Position numbers and translations under genes: made by a program
Notes under the pieces: generated by a model
The model's input: only the letters and a program-made list of their open reading frames with translations
What the model was told of the DNA's origin: nothing
Databases searched by the model: none
Source: Bacillota bacterium
GTDB lineage: Bacteria > Bacillota > Clostridia > Peptostreptococcales > Anaerovoracaceae
Length of the DNA stretch: 64,000 nt
Assembly: GCA_030526355.1 (NCBI GenBank)
Contig: JAUNDC010000001.1
Location: forward strand, 62,229-126,228
Direction of reading: 5' to 3'
Part shown: in pieces, positions 17,473 to 24,943 of the stretch
How positions within the stretch are numbered: position 1 is the first letter of the stretch
Layout of the letters: each line of letters begins with the position of its first letter

Positions 17473-18786
17473 TCAATACAAGAAAACAAAATACAGAATA
17501 AACACAACAGTCAATACAACGACTGTTGTATTTATTTCTGAGGTTTTACGTGCCGTAAGCTTGCAGAGAACATGTGCGATAAAGCCGGCCGCGATACCGG
17601 TCGTTACCGAATATCCGAAGGTCATACCTGCAATTGTGATGAATGCAGGGATTGAGCTGTCCATAGAACTGAAGTCCACTTTACGGATTTCAAGAAAAAT
17701 CATCAGACCTACAACTATCAGGACCGGTGATGTAGCGGCAGCACTGACAACACTTGCAAGTGGCGCAAAGAAAATAGCCAGAGTGAAGCATGCTGCAGTG
17801 GTGAGAGCAGTAAGTCCTGTTTTCCCGCCTGCTGCGATGCCTGAAGCAGATTCTGCATATGAGGTGACTGTTGATGCTCCAAAGAATGAACCTAGCGTTG
17901 TCGCCAGTGCATCTGCAACCATGATGCGCTGCATGCCTCTGTCATAATCGGGATCGTCAGGGTCTGTAGTTCTGGAATAAGTTCCGATAAGAAGCCCGGC
18001 TGTATCAAATATATCAACCAGGGTAAGTGAAAGGATCAGAGCAATCAGTGAGATTACGGCTCCCATACTGAAACCGCCAAGAAGGAGCCCGTGAAAATCC
18101 AGAGCCATGAATACCGTGCTGATTGCAGACGGGAGACTGACAACCTTATCCGGTAAAGGTGTCTGATTTGTAGCAAGGCTGAGAATTACAGTAAACGCAA
18201 TGCCTATAATAAGACTTCCACGAACATTCCTCACTGTCAGAACAATTATGAGAGCCAGCCCAGCAAGTGCTATGAGAACTGCAGGGCTTGACAGGTCGCC
18301 GAGAGCGGGATATCCGGCGGTCATTGTGATAATGCCGCTGTCGAGAAGCCCGATAACTGCAATGAATAGACCGATACCGGCTGTGATAGCATGTTTAAGA
18401 TTTTCGGGAATTGACCTGAGCAGAATCCCCTGCAAAGGTGACACGGTAACGATAAGAAAGAGAATGCCTGATATGAATGTGAGTGCGAGTGCCTGCTGCC
18501 AGGTATATCCGAAGCCTGCGCATAGTGTGTAGGCAAAAAATGCGTTCATACCCATTCCTGACGCCATGGCAAACGGCTTGTTGCTCATGAATGCGCTGAG
18601 CAGTGTACCTACTGCGGCGGCAAGACATGTGGCGATCATGACACCATTTGAATCCATGCCTGTCGTTGACAGAAATACAGGATTCACAAAAATTATGTAG
18701 GCCATAGTGCAGAAGGTTGTTAAGCCTGCACGTATTTCAGTGGTAACGGTCGTGTTGTGCTCTTCGAGCCGGAAGATTTTATTCAT
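17473..18786 (-). CDS. NCS2 family purine-type permease (AzgA/PbuG-like)
   Basis: The 437-residue integral membrane protein has many helices. The N-terminal T-E-I-R-A-G-L-T-T-F-x-T-M-A-Y-I-I-F-V-N-P and G-M-G-M-N-A-F-F-A-Y are hallmarks of the hypoxanthine/guanine/adenine proton symporter branch of NCS2; a G-A-S-T-V-T-S-Y-x-E-S motif is also present. The start at 18786 is set by AGGAGGG just upstream on the minus strand; an earlier in-frame ATG at 18840 has no such site. The leader contains a cobalamin riboswitch, which is unusual for a purine permease. The substrate could be a purine or benzimidazole base used as cobamide lower ligand (inference). Confidence 0.9.
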   Translation of the reverse strand: MNKIFRLEEHNTTVTTEIRAGLTTFCTMAYIIFVNPVFLSTTGMDSNGVMIATCLAAAVGTLLSAFMSNKPFAMASGMGMNAFFAYTLCAGFGYTWQQALALTFISGILFLIVTVSPLQGILLRSIPENLKHAITAGIGLFIAVIGLLDSGIITMTAGYPALGDLSSPAVLIALAGLALIIVLTVRNVRGSLIIGIAFTVILSLATNQTPLPDKVVSLPSAISTVFMALDFHGLLLGGFSMGAVISLIALILSLTLVDIFDTAGLLIGTYSRTTDPDDPDYDRGMQRIMVADALATTLGSFFGASTVTSYAESASGIAAGGKTGLTALTTAACFTLAIFFAPLASVVSAAATSPVLIVVGLMIFLEIRKVDFSSMDSSIPAFITIAGMTFGYSVTTGIAAGFIAHVLCKLTARKTSEINTTVVVLTVVFILYFVFLY

Positions 18787-18868
18787 AAGTGCCCTCCTAA
18801 AAAATAAAAATACACATACAGACATGCACTTTAGCATCATGCAAGCCTTATGCGTATTACCCGCAATC

Positions 18869-19036
18869 TCCGCAGCTGGTGTTCTGACTTAAGTATCATC
18901 ATCAGTGCTTCGCCTTCCCGGGGCGTTACCCAGTGACATAATGAAGCTGACTCCTCTATTACAGCATTGGCGGTGTACAGGAATTTCACCTGTTTTCCTT
19001 TAAATCCATATGGATACTGCCGAGAGTATTATTTAG
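18869..19036 (-). promoter_or_regulatory. Cobalamin riboswitch in the NCS2 permease leader
   Basis: Read on the minus strand, the class motifs occur in order: AAAGGAAAACAGGTGAAATT, ACCGCC, a TGCTGTAAT core, GTCACTGGG, CCCGGGAAGGCGAAGC and AAGTCAGAACACC, closed by CGGCAG/CTGCGG. It ends about 80 bases before the permease start. The expression platform is not obvious; a T-rich stretch lies just before the ribosome binding site. Confidence 0.88.
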
Positions 19037-19045
19037 TTAAGGCAA

Positions 19046-19074
19046 ATTGTAACCGTGTATATGTGATTTGTAAA
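19046..19074 (-). promoter_or_regulatory. Promoter of the NCS2 permease transcript
   Basis: On the minus strand, TTTACA (19069-19074), a 17-base spacer and TACAAT (19046-19051). Transcription would begin near 19039, just before the cobalamin riboswitch. Confidence 0.6.
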
Positions 19075-19189
19075 GTGCACTTTACAGAACATGTGCAGGT
19101 GGTTAACATATATTGTTTATGTGTTGTTTACACAATCTGCGCATCTTGTTTTGCTCGAAATAATTCATGCTGCAAAATGCAGGAAACCC

Positions 19190-19217
19190 TTGAAAATACA
19201 GCGTGGCATGATATAAT
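19190..19217 (+). promoter_or_regulatory. Promoter of the cobamide operon
   Basis: TTGAAA (19190-19195), a 16-base spacer and TATAAT (19212-19217), a few bases before the second cobalamin riboswitch. It is divergent from the permease promoter about 115 bp away. Confidence 0.7.
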
Positions 19218-19229
19218 GGGGGCAGATAA

Positions 19230-19378
19230 AAAAGCAATCTGATTTGAGGAATCCGGTGAAAATCCGGAGCGAGTCGGTCACTGTAATCAGGGAGACGGCT
19301 GCAGATGCCATTGGAAATTTTTCTGAGAAGGCGCAGTTTGTTGAAGATCTGTAAGTCAGGATATTCAATTCAGATTAG
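19230..19378 (+). promoter_or_regulatory. Cobalamin riboswitch of the cobamide operon
   Basis: Class motifs in order: GAGGAATCCGGTGAAAATCC, GAGCGAGTCGGTCACTGTAAT, a peripheral region with GATGCCATTGG and GAGAAGGCGC, and GTAAGTCAGGATA. The outer helix closes through AATCTGA/TCAGATT. A terminator hairpin lies at 19475-19511, before the first gene, consistent with shut-off by B12. No other promoter is evident before 40123, so it may control about 20 kb. Confidence 0.92.
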
Positions 19379-19474
19379 AACAAAAGTAGGCATAGCTTCC
19401 GTAACAGGCAGGTCTATACGGTAGGGATTCATATCATCTGAGCTTATGAATCAATTACCAGAATAGTAAATTAG

Positions 19475-19511
19475 AATCACCTGTTCGGATTCCGGGCAGG
19501 TGATTTTGTTA
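19475..19511 (+). terminator. Expression-platform terminator
   Basis: AATCACCTG (19475-19483) pairs with CAGGTGATT (19497-19505), followed by TTTGTT. It lies between the riboswitch and the gene at 19553. Confidence 0.8.
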
Positions 19512-19552
19512 CGAAGCTGCTTATGAGTTTTTTCATTTAGGAGGAGGTAAAA

Positions 19553-21457
19553 ATGAAGAAAAAATTCAAAAAACTGCTAAGTGTTATCACGGCACTGGCA
19601 GTAGCAGCAACAATGACAAGTGCTACTGTGTCATTATCTTATGCGGGCGAAACAGGTGACCCTGAACCGCAGTCAGACGTTACAACCACTCTGGGAATGT
19701 TCACTCCCGAAAATGCAAAAGTTACAATCAATGATGATGCAACAGCAAGTGTTGAGTTTACAGTAGAGACAACGGGGGCAACCAAGTGCTATGACAAGAT
19801 TGCACTGGTTGAACAAACTGCTGAGGACAAGGACAGCGTTGCAATAGAAGCCGTTGTAGATAAAACTGAAGGCGGTTCATCAACATTCCGGTTTACTGTA
19901 GAGGTAAGTAAACTGGGGAAACAGATACCATTTTCAACACATCGTATTAAGACTGATGGAACCGAAGAATGGAAAAGTTGGAGTGAGCAGAAATATATAA
20001 TATTTAATTCACCATCTATCGTTGACCAGATGATTTCAAAAATATATGTTCAGACAAGAAATGAATATACGGATGCAATGTGTGAAGCTGCAAAGGCATG
20101 TTGGGATGGTCTTTTGGATGAGCAGAAGAAACTGGTACAAGAGTATGATTATTTCGGTCTGGATACCGGAGATGCATCAAATGATAATACTCTTAACCAG
20201 AATGAAATCGGCGAGAAAGAACTGCTTGTAGTAAGCTTTGGGACAAGCTTTAATGACAGCAGAGCTGAAGATATAGGATCTATCGAAAAGGCTCTTGCAG
20301 ATGCCTATCCTGGCTATTCCGTAAGAAGAGCATTTACATCGCAGATTATTATCAATCACATTCAGGCAAGAGATGGCTATGCAATAGACAATGTGACACA
20401 GGCTATGGACAGAGCAGTAGCCAATGGTGTAAAGCAGATGGTAGTACAACCTACACATCTGATGTCAGGTTATGAATATGACGATTTAAAAGCGGAAATT
20501 AATGAATACGCAAATAAGATTGATATTGTTTATGGTAAGCCATTGCTTGACTCAGATGCTGACAGAACAACTGTAGCAAAGGCTGTAACAAAGGCTGCTG
20601 CATTGGATGCAGGTTATTCGAGCATTACAACTGCTGATGAAAACACAGCATTTGTTTTCCTGGGACATGGGACTTCTCATGAAAATCAAAAGAGATATAC
20701 ACAGATGCAGCAGAAGTTTGAAGCCTTAGGGTATAGTAACTGCTTTATGGGAACAGTAGAAGGTAAACCGGAAGCTACATCTATTGAGAGCATTATTGCT
20801 ACAGTTAAAGCTGATGGGTATACAAAAGTTGTTTTAAGGCCGCTCATGGTTGTTGCAGGTGATCATGCTGAGAATGACATGGCAGGAGATGATGAAGATT
20901 CATGGAAAAACATGTTTGTAGCCGCAGGCTTCAAAGTTGAATGTCAGATAAATGGACTAGGAGTAATAGAGGCTATTCAGAATGTATACGTTCAGCATGC
21001 TAATACTGCTTTAGAGAATAAGGCTTCTGAGGTAGCAAAAGCAGAAGCGGAAGCTGAGAAGGCTACGGCTGAAAAAGCTCGTATAGAAGCTGAGAAATCA
21101 AAGGCCGCCGCTGAAAAGGCTCGTGTTGAAGCAGAACAGGTGATCAAAACATTGAATGCAAAACTTACAGTAATGGGGACAAAGGTAGCGGGAGTTAAAG
21201 TAAAGGCATACAAATCCTCACATAAGATTACTGTAAAATGGGCAAAGAATTCCAAGGTGACTGGATATAAGATTTATAGAGCAACAAGCCTGAATGGAAA
21301 ATATAAGCTTGTAAAGACAACAACTGGAAAATCAGTGACAATCAAAAAGCATAAAAAAGGCAAAACATATTACTACAAGGTAGTAGGTTACAAGAAGATT
21401 GCAGGTAAGACTATTTATACGAAAGATAGTGCAATCAAGAAAATAAAAGCTAAATGA
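19553..21457 (+). CDS. Exported CbiK-type cobaltochelatase fused to a surface-capture domain
   Basis: The protein has 634 residues and a ribosome binding site AGGAGGAGG. The signal peptide is cleaved near S-Y-A (residue 31). Residues about 45-152 form a beta-rich domain ending S-T-H-R-I-K...W...Y-I-I-F (His130), shared with the next two proteins. Residues about 222-482 are a class II chelatase of the CbiK type with the expected metal/catalytic residues: G-H-G-T (His372), T-V-E-G-K-P (Glu403) and A-G-D-H-A-E-N-D (His438). An Ala/Glu/Lys coiled coil (about 484-535) and a Lys-rich fibronectin-III-like domain (545-634) follow. CbiK inserts Co2+ into sirohydrochlorin in the cytosol; this copy should act outside the membrane, where it could load, strip or simply bind a tetrapyrrole. 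It is the first gene after the B12 riboswitch. Confidence 0.85.
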   Translation: MKKKFKKLLSVITALAVAATMTSATVSLSYAGETGDPEPQSDVTTTLGMFTPENAKVTINDDATASVEFTVETTGATKCYDKIALVEQTAEDKDSVAIEAVVDKTEGGSSTFRFTVEVSKLGKQIPFSTHRIKTDGTEEWKSWSEQKYIIFNSPSIVDQMISKIYVQTRNEYTDAMCEAAKACWDGLLDEQKKLVQEYDYFGLDTGDASNDNTLNQNEIGEKELLVVSFGTSFNDSRAEDIGSIEKALADAYPGYSVRRAFTSQIIINHIQARDGYAIDNVTQAMDRAVANGVKQMVVQPTHLMSGYEYDDLKAEINEYANKIDIVYGKPLLDSDADRTTVAKAVTKAAALDAGYSSITTADENTAFVFLGHGTSHENQKRYTQMQQKFEALGYSNCFMGTVEGKPEATSIESIIATVKADGYTKVVLRPLMVVAGDHAENDMAGDDEDSWKNMFVAAGFKVECQINGLGVIEAIQNVYVQHANTALENKASEVAKAEAEAEKATAEKARIEAEKSKAAAEKARVEAEQVIKTLNAKLTVMGTKVAGVKVKAYKSSHKITVKWAKNSKVTGYKIYRATSLNGKYKLVKTTTGKSVTIKKHKKGKTYYYKVVGYKKIAGKTIYTKDSAIKKIKAK

Positions 21458-21474
21458 TTTGTGAAAAAAGAATT

Positions 21475-21500
21475 GCAGGTGTCTGAAAAAGGATACCTGC
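21475..21500 (+). other. Hairpin between the first two operon genes
   Basis: GCAGGTGTC (21475-21483) pairs with GATACCTGC (21492-21500) with one mismatch; the T-tract after it is weak. It could be a partial attenuator or RNA-stability element that lowers expression of the downstream genes relative to 19553-21457. Confidence 0.45.
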
Positions 21501-21526
21501 TGCATTCTTTAGATAGGGTGATATAA

Positions 21527-22546
21527 ATGAAGAAAAAAATACATGCTATAATAACTTTAACAGTTTCTTTTATTATGATTATGGCTTTAAGTGTTGTGGA
21601 TAATGCTGATGCATCGACACGAGTACCGGAAGATGGTTTATATAAGGTAGAGGTTCCAGACCCTGCTCCAATGTGCAAAATTCTTGCCGAAGATAATAAT
21701 ACCTGCGATTTGTTGGTTAAGGATGGTAAGATGACAGCTGTTTTCAGACTTAATTCTGATGGTTATGATAAGATATATGTTGGAACAAAGGAAGACGCTG
21801 CTGTTGCTGATCAATCAGAATGGATTTACCGAACTGAAGAAAAGCGAACAACTGTAGATGAGGGTGTTGAAATAACAACTACCATTTGTACATATGAAAT
21901 GCCAGTTGAAGCATTAGGAACAGGGATTAGTGTTGCAACGCACTCTATTTCCAAAGGAGAAACTAGTGGGTCTAATTATATTAAAGGCTGGTATGATAGA
22001 ACCTTTATATTTTCAAATCCAAGGGGGCTTACAACAGAAGAAGCTGACTCGATAATAAAGTCAACTCAGAATATCGAAATGCTTAGGTTTGCAGCAGAAG
22101 CGAAGACAGGTATTTTACCGAGCGAATATGATGCCCTCCAGCAGAAATACGACGAAACAGAAGCGGCTCGTGCAGCAGCAGTAACAGCAAAGAGCAAAGC
22201 TGAATCCACAGTAAGCAATCTCAATACTACTGTGAACAACCTCAATGCGAAAATCGCTGTAATGGGTACAAAGGTTGGAGGCGTAAAGGCAAAGGCATAC
22301 AGATCATCACACAAAATTACTGTTAGCTGGTCAAAGAATTCCAAGGTAACAGGCTATAAGGTTTACCGAGCAACAAGCCTTAACGGATCATACAAAGCTG
22401 TTAAAACAACAACTTCAAATACAGCAACAATCAAGAATCACAAAAAAGGCAAGACATATTATTACAAGGTTATTGGTTACAAGAACGTTGCAGGTAGCAA
22501 TGTTTATACAAAAGACAGTGCAATCTGTGTAGTAAAAGCCAAATAG
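21527..22546 (+). CDS. Exported protein: capture domain plus fibronectin-III-like tail
   Basis: The protein has 339 residues. The signal peptide ends about A-D-A (residue 29). Residues 36-163 form the same beta-rich domain as in the neighbours, with D-G-K-M-T-A-V-F-R-L, G-Y-D-K-I-Y-V-G-T-K-E-D-A-A, A-T-H-S-I (His139) and W-Y-D-R-T-F-I-F. A coiled coil (about 197-243) leads to a Lys-rich fibronectin-III-like domain (250-339) nearly identical to that of 19553-21457. There is no sortase motif, membrane anchor or lipobox; the basic C-terminus may hold it to the wall. It probably captures the ligand handled by the downstream ABC transporter. No formal name is recognised for the domain. Confidence 0.75.
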   Translation: MKKKIHAIITLTVSFIMIMALSVVDNADASTRVPEDGLYKVEVPDPAPMCKILAEDNNTCDLLVKDGKMTAVFRLNSDGYDKIYVGTKEDAAVADQSEWIYRTEEKRTTVDEGVEITTTICTYEMPVEALGTGISVATHSISKGETSGSNYIKGWYDRTFIFSNPRGLTTEEADSIIKSTQNIEMLRFAAEAKTGILPSEYDALQQKYDETEAARAAAVTAKSKAESTVSNLNTTVNNLNAKIAVMGTKVGGVKAKAYRSSHKITVSWSKNSKVTGYKVYRATSLNGSYKAVKTTTSNTATIKNHKKGKTYYYKVIGYKNVAGSNVYTKDSAICVVKAK

Positions 22547-22579
22547 TGCTGAAGGATATTATAGTAAGAGGTAGAGAAA

Positions 22580-24943
22580 GTGAGGAAGAAACATAAAATC
22601 ATATTTTCGATAATATTGTCTGTATGCCTCGTTATCGCACAGATAACGCCGGTATTTGCAGCCGATGATATTGAAAATGCACAGAATGAATCGAGTCAGG
22701 AGGAACCAGCTCCGGAGGTAAAGGATAACGTCAAGGAAGAAGAACCGGAATCGGTGACATCTGCTGATGAGGAAACGGAAGATGTGTCTGCAGGGAATGC
22801 AGAACAGACAAAGGAAGAACAGGTCATTTCAAATACAGCTGTGAAGGCAAAGACTGCATCACCTGACACCGAATCTAATGATGAAAAAACAGAAGAAGCA
22901 TCTAGTGATGTCATTAAGGATGGCACTTATAAACCCGACAGCTTTACCTTTACTGGAGGAACCGGCAAAGTAACGATTACCTGTCCTGAGGTTACAATTA
23001 AAGATGGAAAAGCTACTGCTAAAATTGTGTTTTCAAAAGAAACTTTTAAATCGCTTATAGTTGGGGAAAAAGTTACACAAAGAGCAGCTGACTCTCCTGC
23101 AGGGACTTCTGTATTCAATGATATTGAGGTTAAAGTGAATGAAGATGTGATAATTTCCGGTTATTCAACCAAAATGAATAGTAGTATTGATTATAATATT
23201 CACATCACCCTTTCAAGCAACTCACAGAAGCCAGACGGAACGGGTGATGGTGGTTCCGGAGGAACCGGAGGCAGCGAAACCACGGAAGACAAGCCGACTG
23301 GTACCGAGAAGCTGTCTAATGGTACATACAAAGTTAAAACCGAAACCAAAAACGACATGTTCAAAATCGCTCCGGATGCCGACGGAAACAAATGGAGCAT
23401 ACTCAAAATATCTGCTGATGGAATGCAGGCAACCATTACTTTGACAGGTACTGGCTATGATTACCTTTACCCGGGAACAGCGGAACAGGCTGCAAAGGCT
23501 CAAAAAAGCAGCTATATCAAATACTTTGTATCAAATGACAAGTATTCATATACAATCCCTGTTTCTGCACTTGATAAGGAGCTTCCGTTTGCGTCACACT
23601 CAATAAAGAAAAACCTATGGTATGACCGTACAATAATCTTTTATTCAAGCGGCGCGATTAAGGTAAAGGATGATACAACCGTAGTTCCGATAAGCCCGGG
23701 TACGTCAAATAAAAATGACGAAACCAACGGCAAGAAGGCAACCAGCAAGCAGACATCCAAGGTCTCAAAATCATGGAAGGACGAATCCGGTAAAGGAACC
23801 GCAGCTGTAGACAACTCAACGAAGCTCAAGGATGGAACATATACACCTGCAGGCTTCAGCTGGTCAGGCGGAACAGGCCGACTTGCATATATCAGATGCA
23901 ATAAGGTTATCGTCAAGAATGGACAGTCCTTCGGCGTAATAGAATTCGGAAGCACAAAGTATGATCAGCTTAAAGCAAACGGCAGGATATACGCTAATTC
24001 AAACAGCGGTGGACTAGCGACCTTTGTAATTCCTGTCAAGCTGAATGCTAACAACACCATTATCGGCAGGACGACAGCAATGTCGCAGACTCACTGGATA
24101 CAGTACTCAATTTTCATTTCACTGCCGGTAAAAGCAGACGGTACTGTAGATGAAACAAAGGCTCAGGCAGAGACAGACAAGCTTAGTGAAAAAGCTCCTG
24201 AAATCATGGGCCTTGAGTATGATTCTACAATAGAAGTTGAGGAATCCGATTACTTCAGACTTTTTAAATATAATGACGGGATAGTGCTTCTGCAGATAGA
24301 TGCAGCTACCGATACGGCGCTGTACAAAAAGGTTGAAGATAAAAAAGAAGCTGAGAAGAAAACTGAAGCTGAGTATGACGAGGATGGAAAACTGATAGCT
24401 AAATCGCAGCATGAAATTACGATGGAGCTCTATCAGAATAATGTAATAAACTATCTGCTGGTTCCGGAAGGGGTTGAAATTCCGGCAGGACTGGAAAAAA
24501 GCTATGTTATTGTAACACTTCCGGCAGACAGCACCTTCGCGGCATCAGAGAAAGCTGCCGATATACTTAAGGAGATGAAGCTGTCTGAATATATAACAGG
24601 AGAAGCAGATAAAGGCCTTGAAAACATTGATTACAAGAGCATCGTGAAGAACAAGACCAACATGTGCATTCTTTCCTCGGATGTACTTCCTGAAAAAATA
24701 TCAAAGGATATGACATCCAAGGAAAAGGAACAGCTTGAAGCAGAAAACAAGACAAAAGAAAAACTGCTCAACAGTATTGAAACGAAATTCACAGCACTCG
24801 ATATACCGGTAATAATCGATCGCTCAGGTGATGAAGATTCAGAGCTGGCCAAGAAGGAATGGGTTAAGGTATACGGTGCGCTTTACGGAGCTCAGGAGCA
24901 GGCAGACAGTTTATATGAAGCTTACAAGGAAAAGGTGAAGTAA
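22580..24943 (+). CDS. Multi-domain exported capture protein ending in half of a binding protein
   Basis: The protein has 787 residues and a GTG start with AGAGGT upstream. The signal peptide ends near V-F-A (27), followed by an acidic linker to about 110. Domain A1 (112-212) and A2 (415-516) share D-G-T-Y-x-P and G-G-T-G; only A2 keeps T-T-A-M-S-Q-T-H (His505). Domain B (245-358) is the type found in the two preceding proteins, with A-S-H-S-I-K-K (His340) and W-Y-D-R-T-I-I-F. Residues 541-787 match only the N-terminal lobe of the next gene's binding protein (Y-L-x-V-P-E-G, L-D-I-P-V-x-I-D, E-W-x-K-x-Y-G-A-L) and stop at the inter-lobe helix. The gene overlaps the binding-protein gene by 1 nt. 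It may hand ligand to the lipoprotein or cap it; that is inference. Confidence 0.75.
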   Translation: MRKKHKIIFSIILSVCLVIAQITPVFAADDIENAQNESSQEEPAPEVKDNVKEEEPESVTSADEETEDVSAGNAEQTKEEQVISNTAVKAKTASPDTESNDEKTEEASSDVIKDGTYKPDSFTFTGGTGKVTITCPEVTIKDGKATAKIVFSKETFKSLIVGEKVTQRAADSPAGTSVFNDIEVKVNEDVIISGYSTKMNSSIDYNIHITLSSNSQKPDGTGDGGSGGTGGSETTEDKPTGTEKLSNGTYKVKTETKNDMFKIAPDADGNKWSILKISADGMQATITLTGTGYDYLYPGTAEQAAKAQKSSYIKYFVSNDKYSYTIPVSALDKELPFASHSIKKNLWYDRTIIFYSSGAIKVKDDTTVVPISPGTSNKNDETNGKKATSKQTSKVSKSWKDESGKGTAAVDNSTKLKDGTYTPAGFSWSGGTGRLAYIRCNKVIVKNGQSFGVIEFGSTKYDQLKANGRIYANSNSGGLATFVIPVKLNANNTIIGRTTAMSQTHWIQYSIFISLPVKADGTVDETKAQAETDKLSEKAPEIMGLEYDSTIEVEESDYFRLFKYNDGIVLLQIDAATDTALYKKVEDKKEAEKKTEAEYDEDGKLIAKSQHEITMELYQNNVINYLLVPEGVEIPAGLEKSYVIVTLPADSTFAASEKAADILKEMKLSEYITGEADKGLENIDYKSIVKNKTNMCILSSDVLPEKISKDMTSKEKEQLEAENKTKEKLLNSIETKFTALDIPVIIDRSGDEDSELAKKEWVKVYGALYGAQEQADSLYEAYKEKVK

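Noticed and set aside
18787..19040. Purine riboswitch for the NCS2 permease
   Set aside because: This was expected for a purine permease, but the motifs in the leader are those of the cobalamin class on the minus strand, and purine junction motifs are absent.
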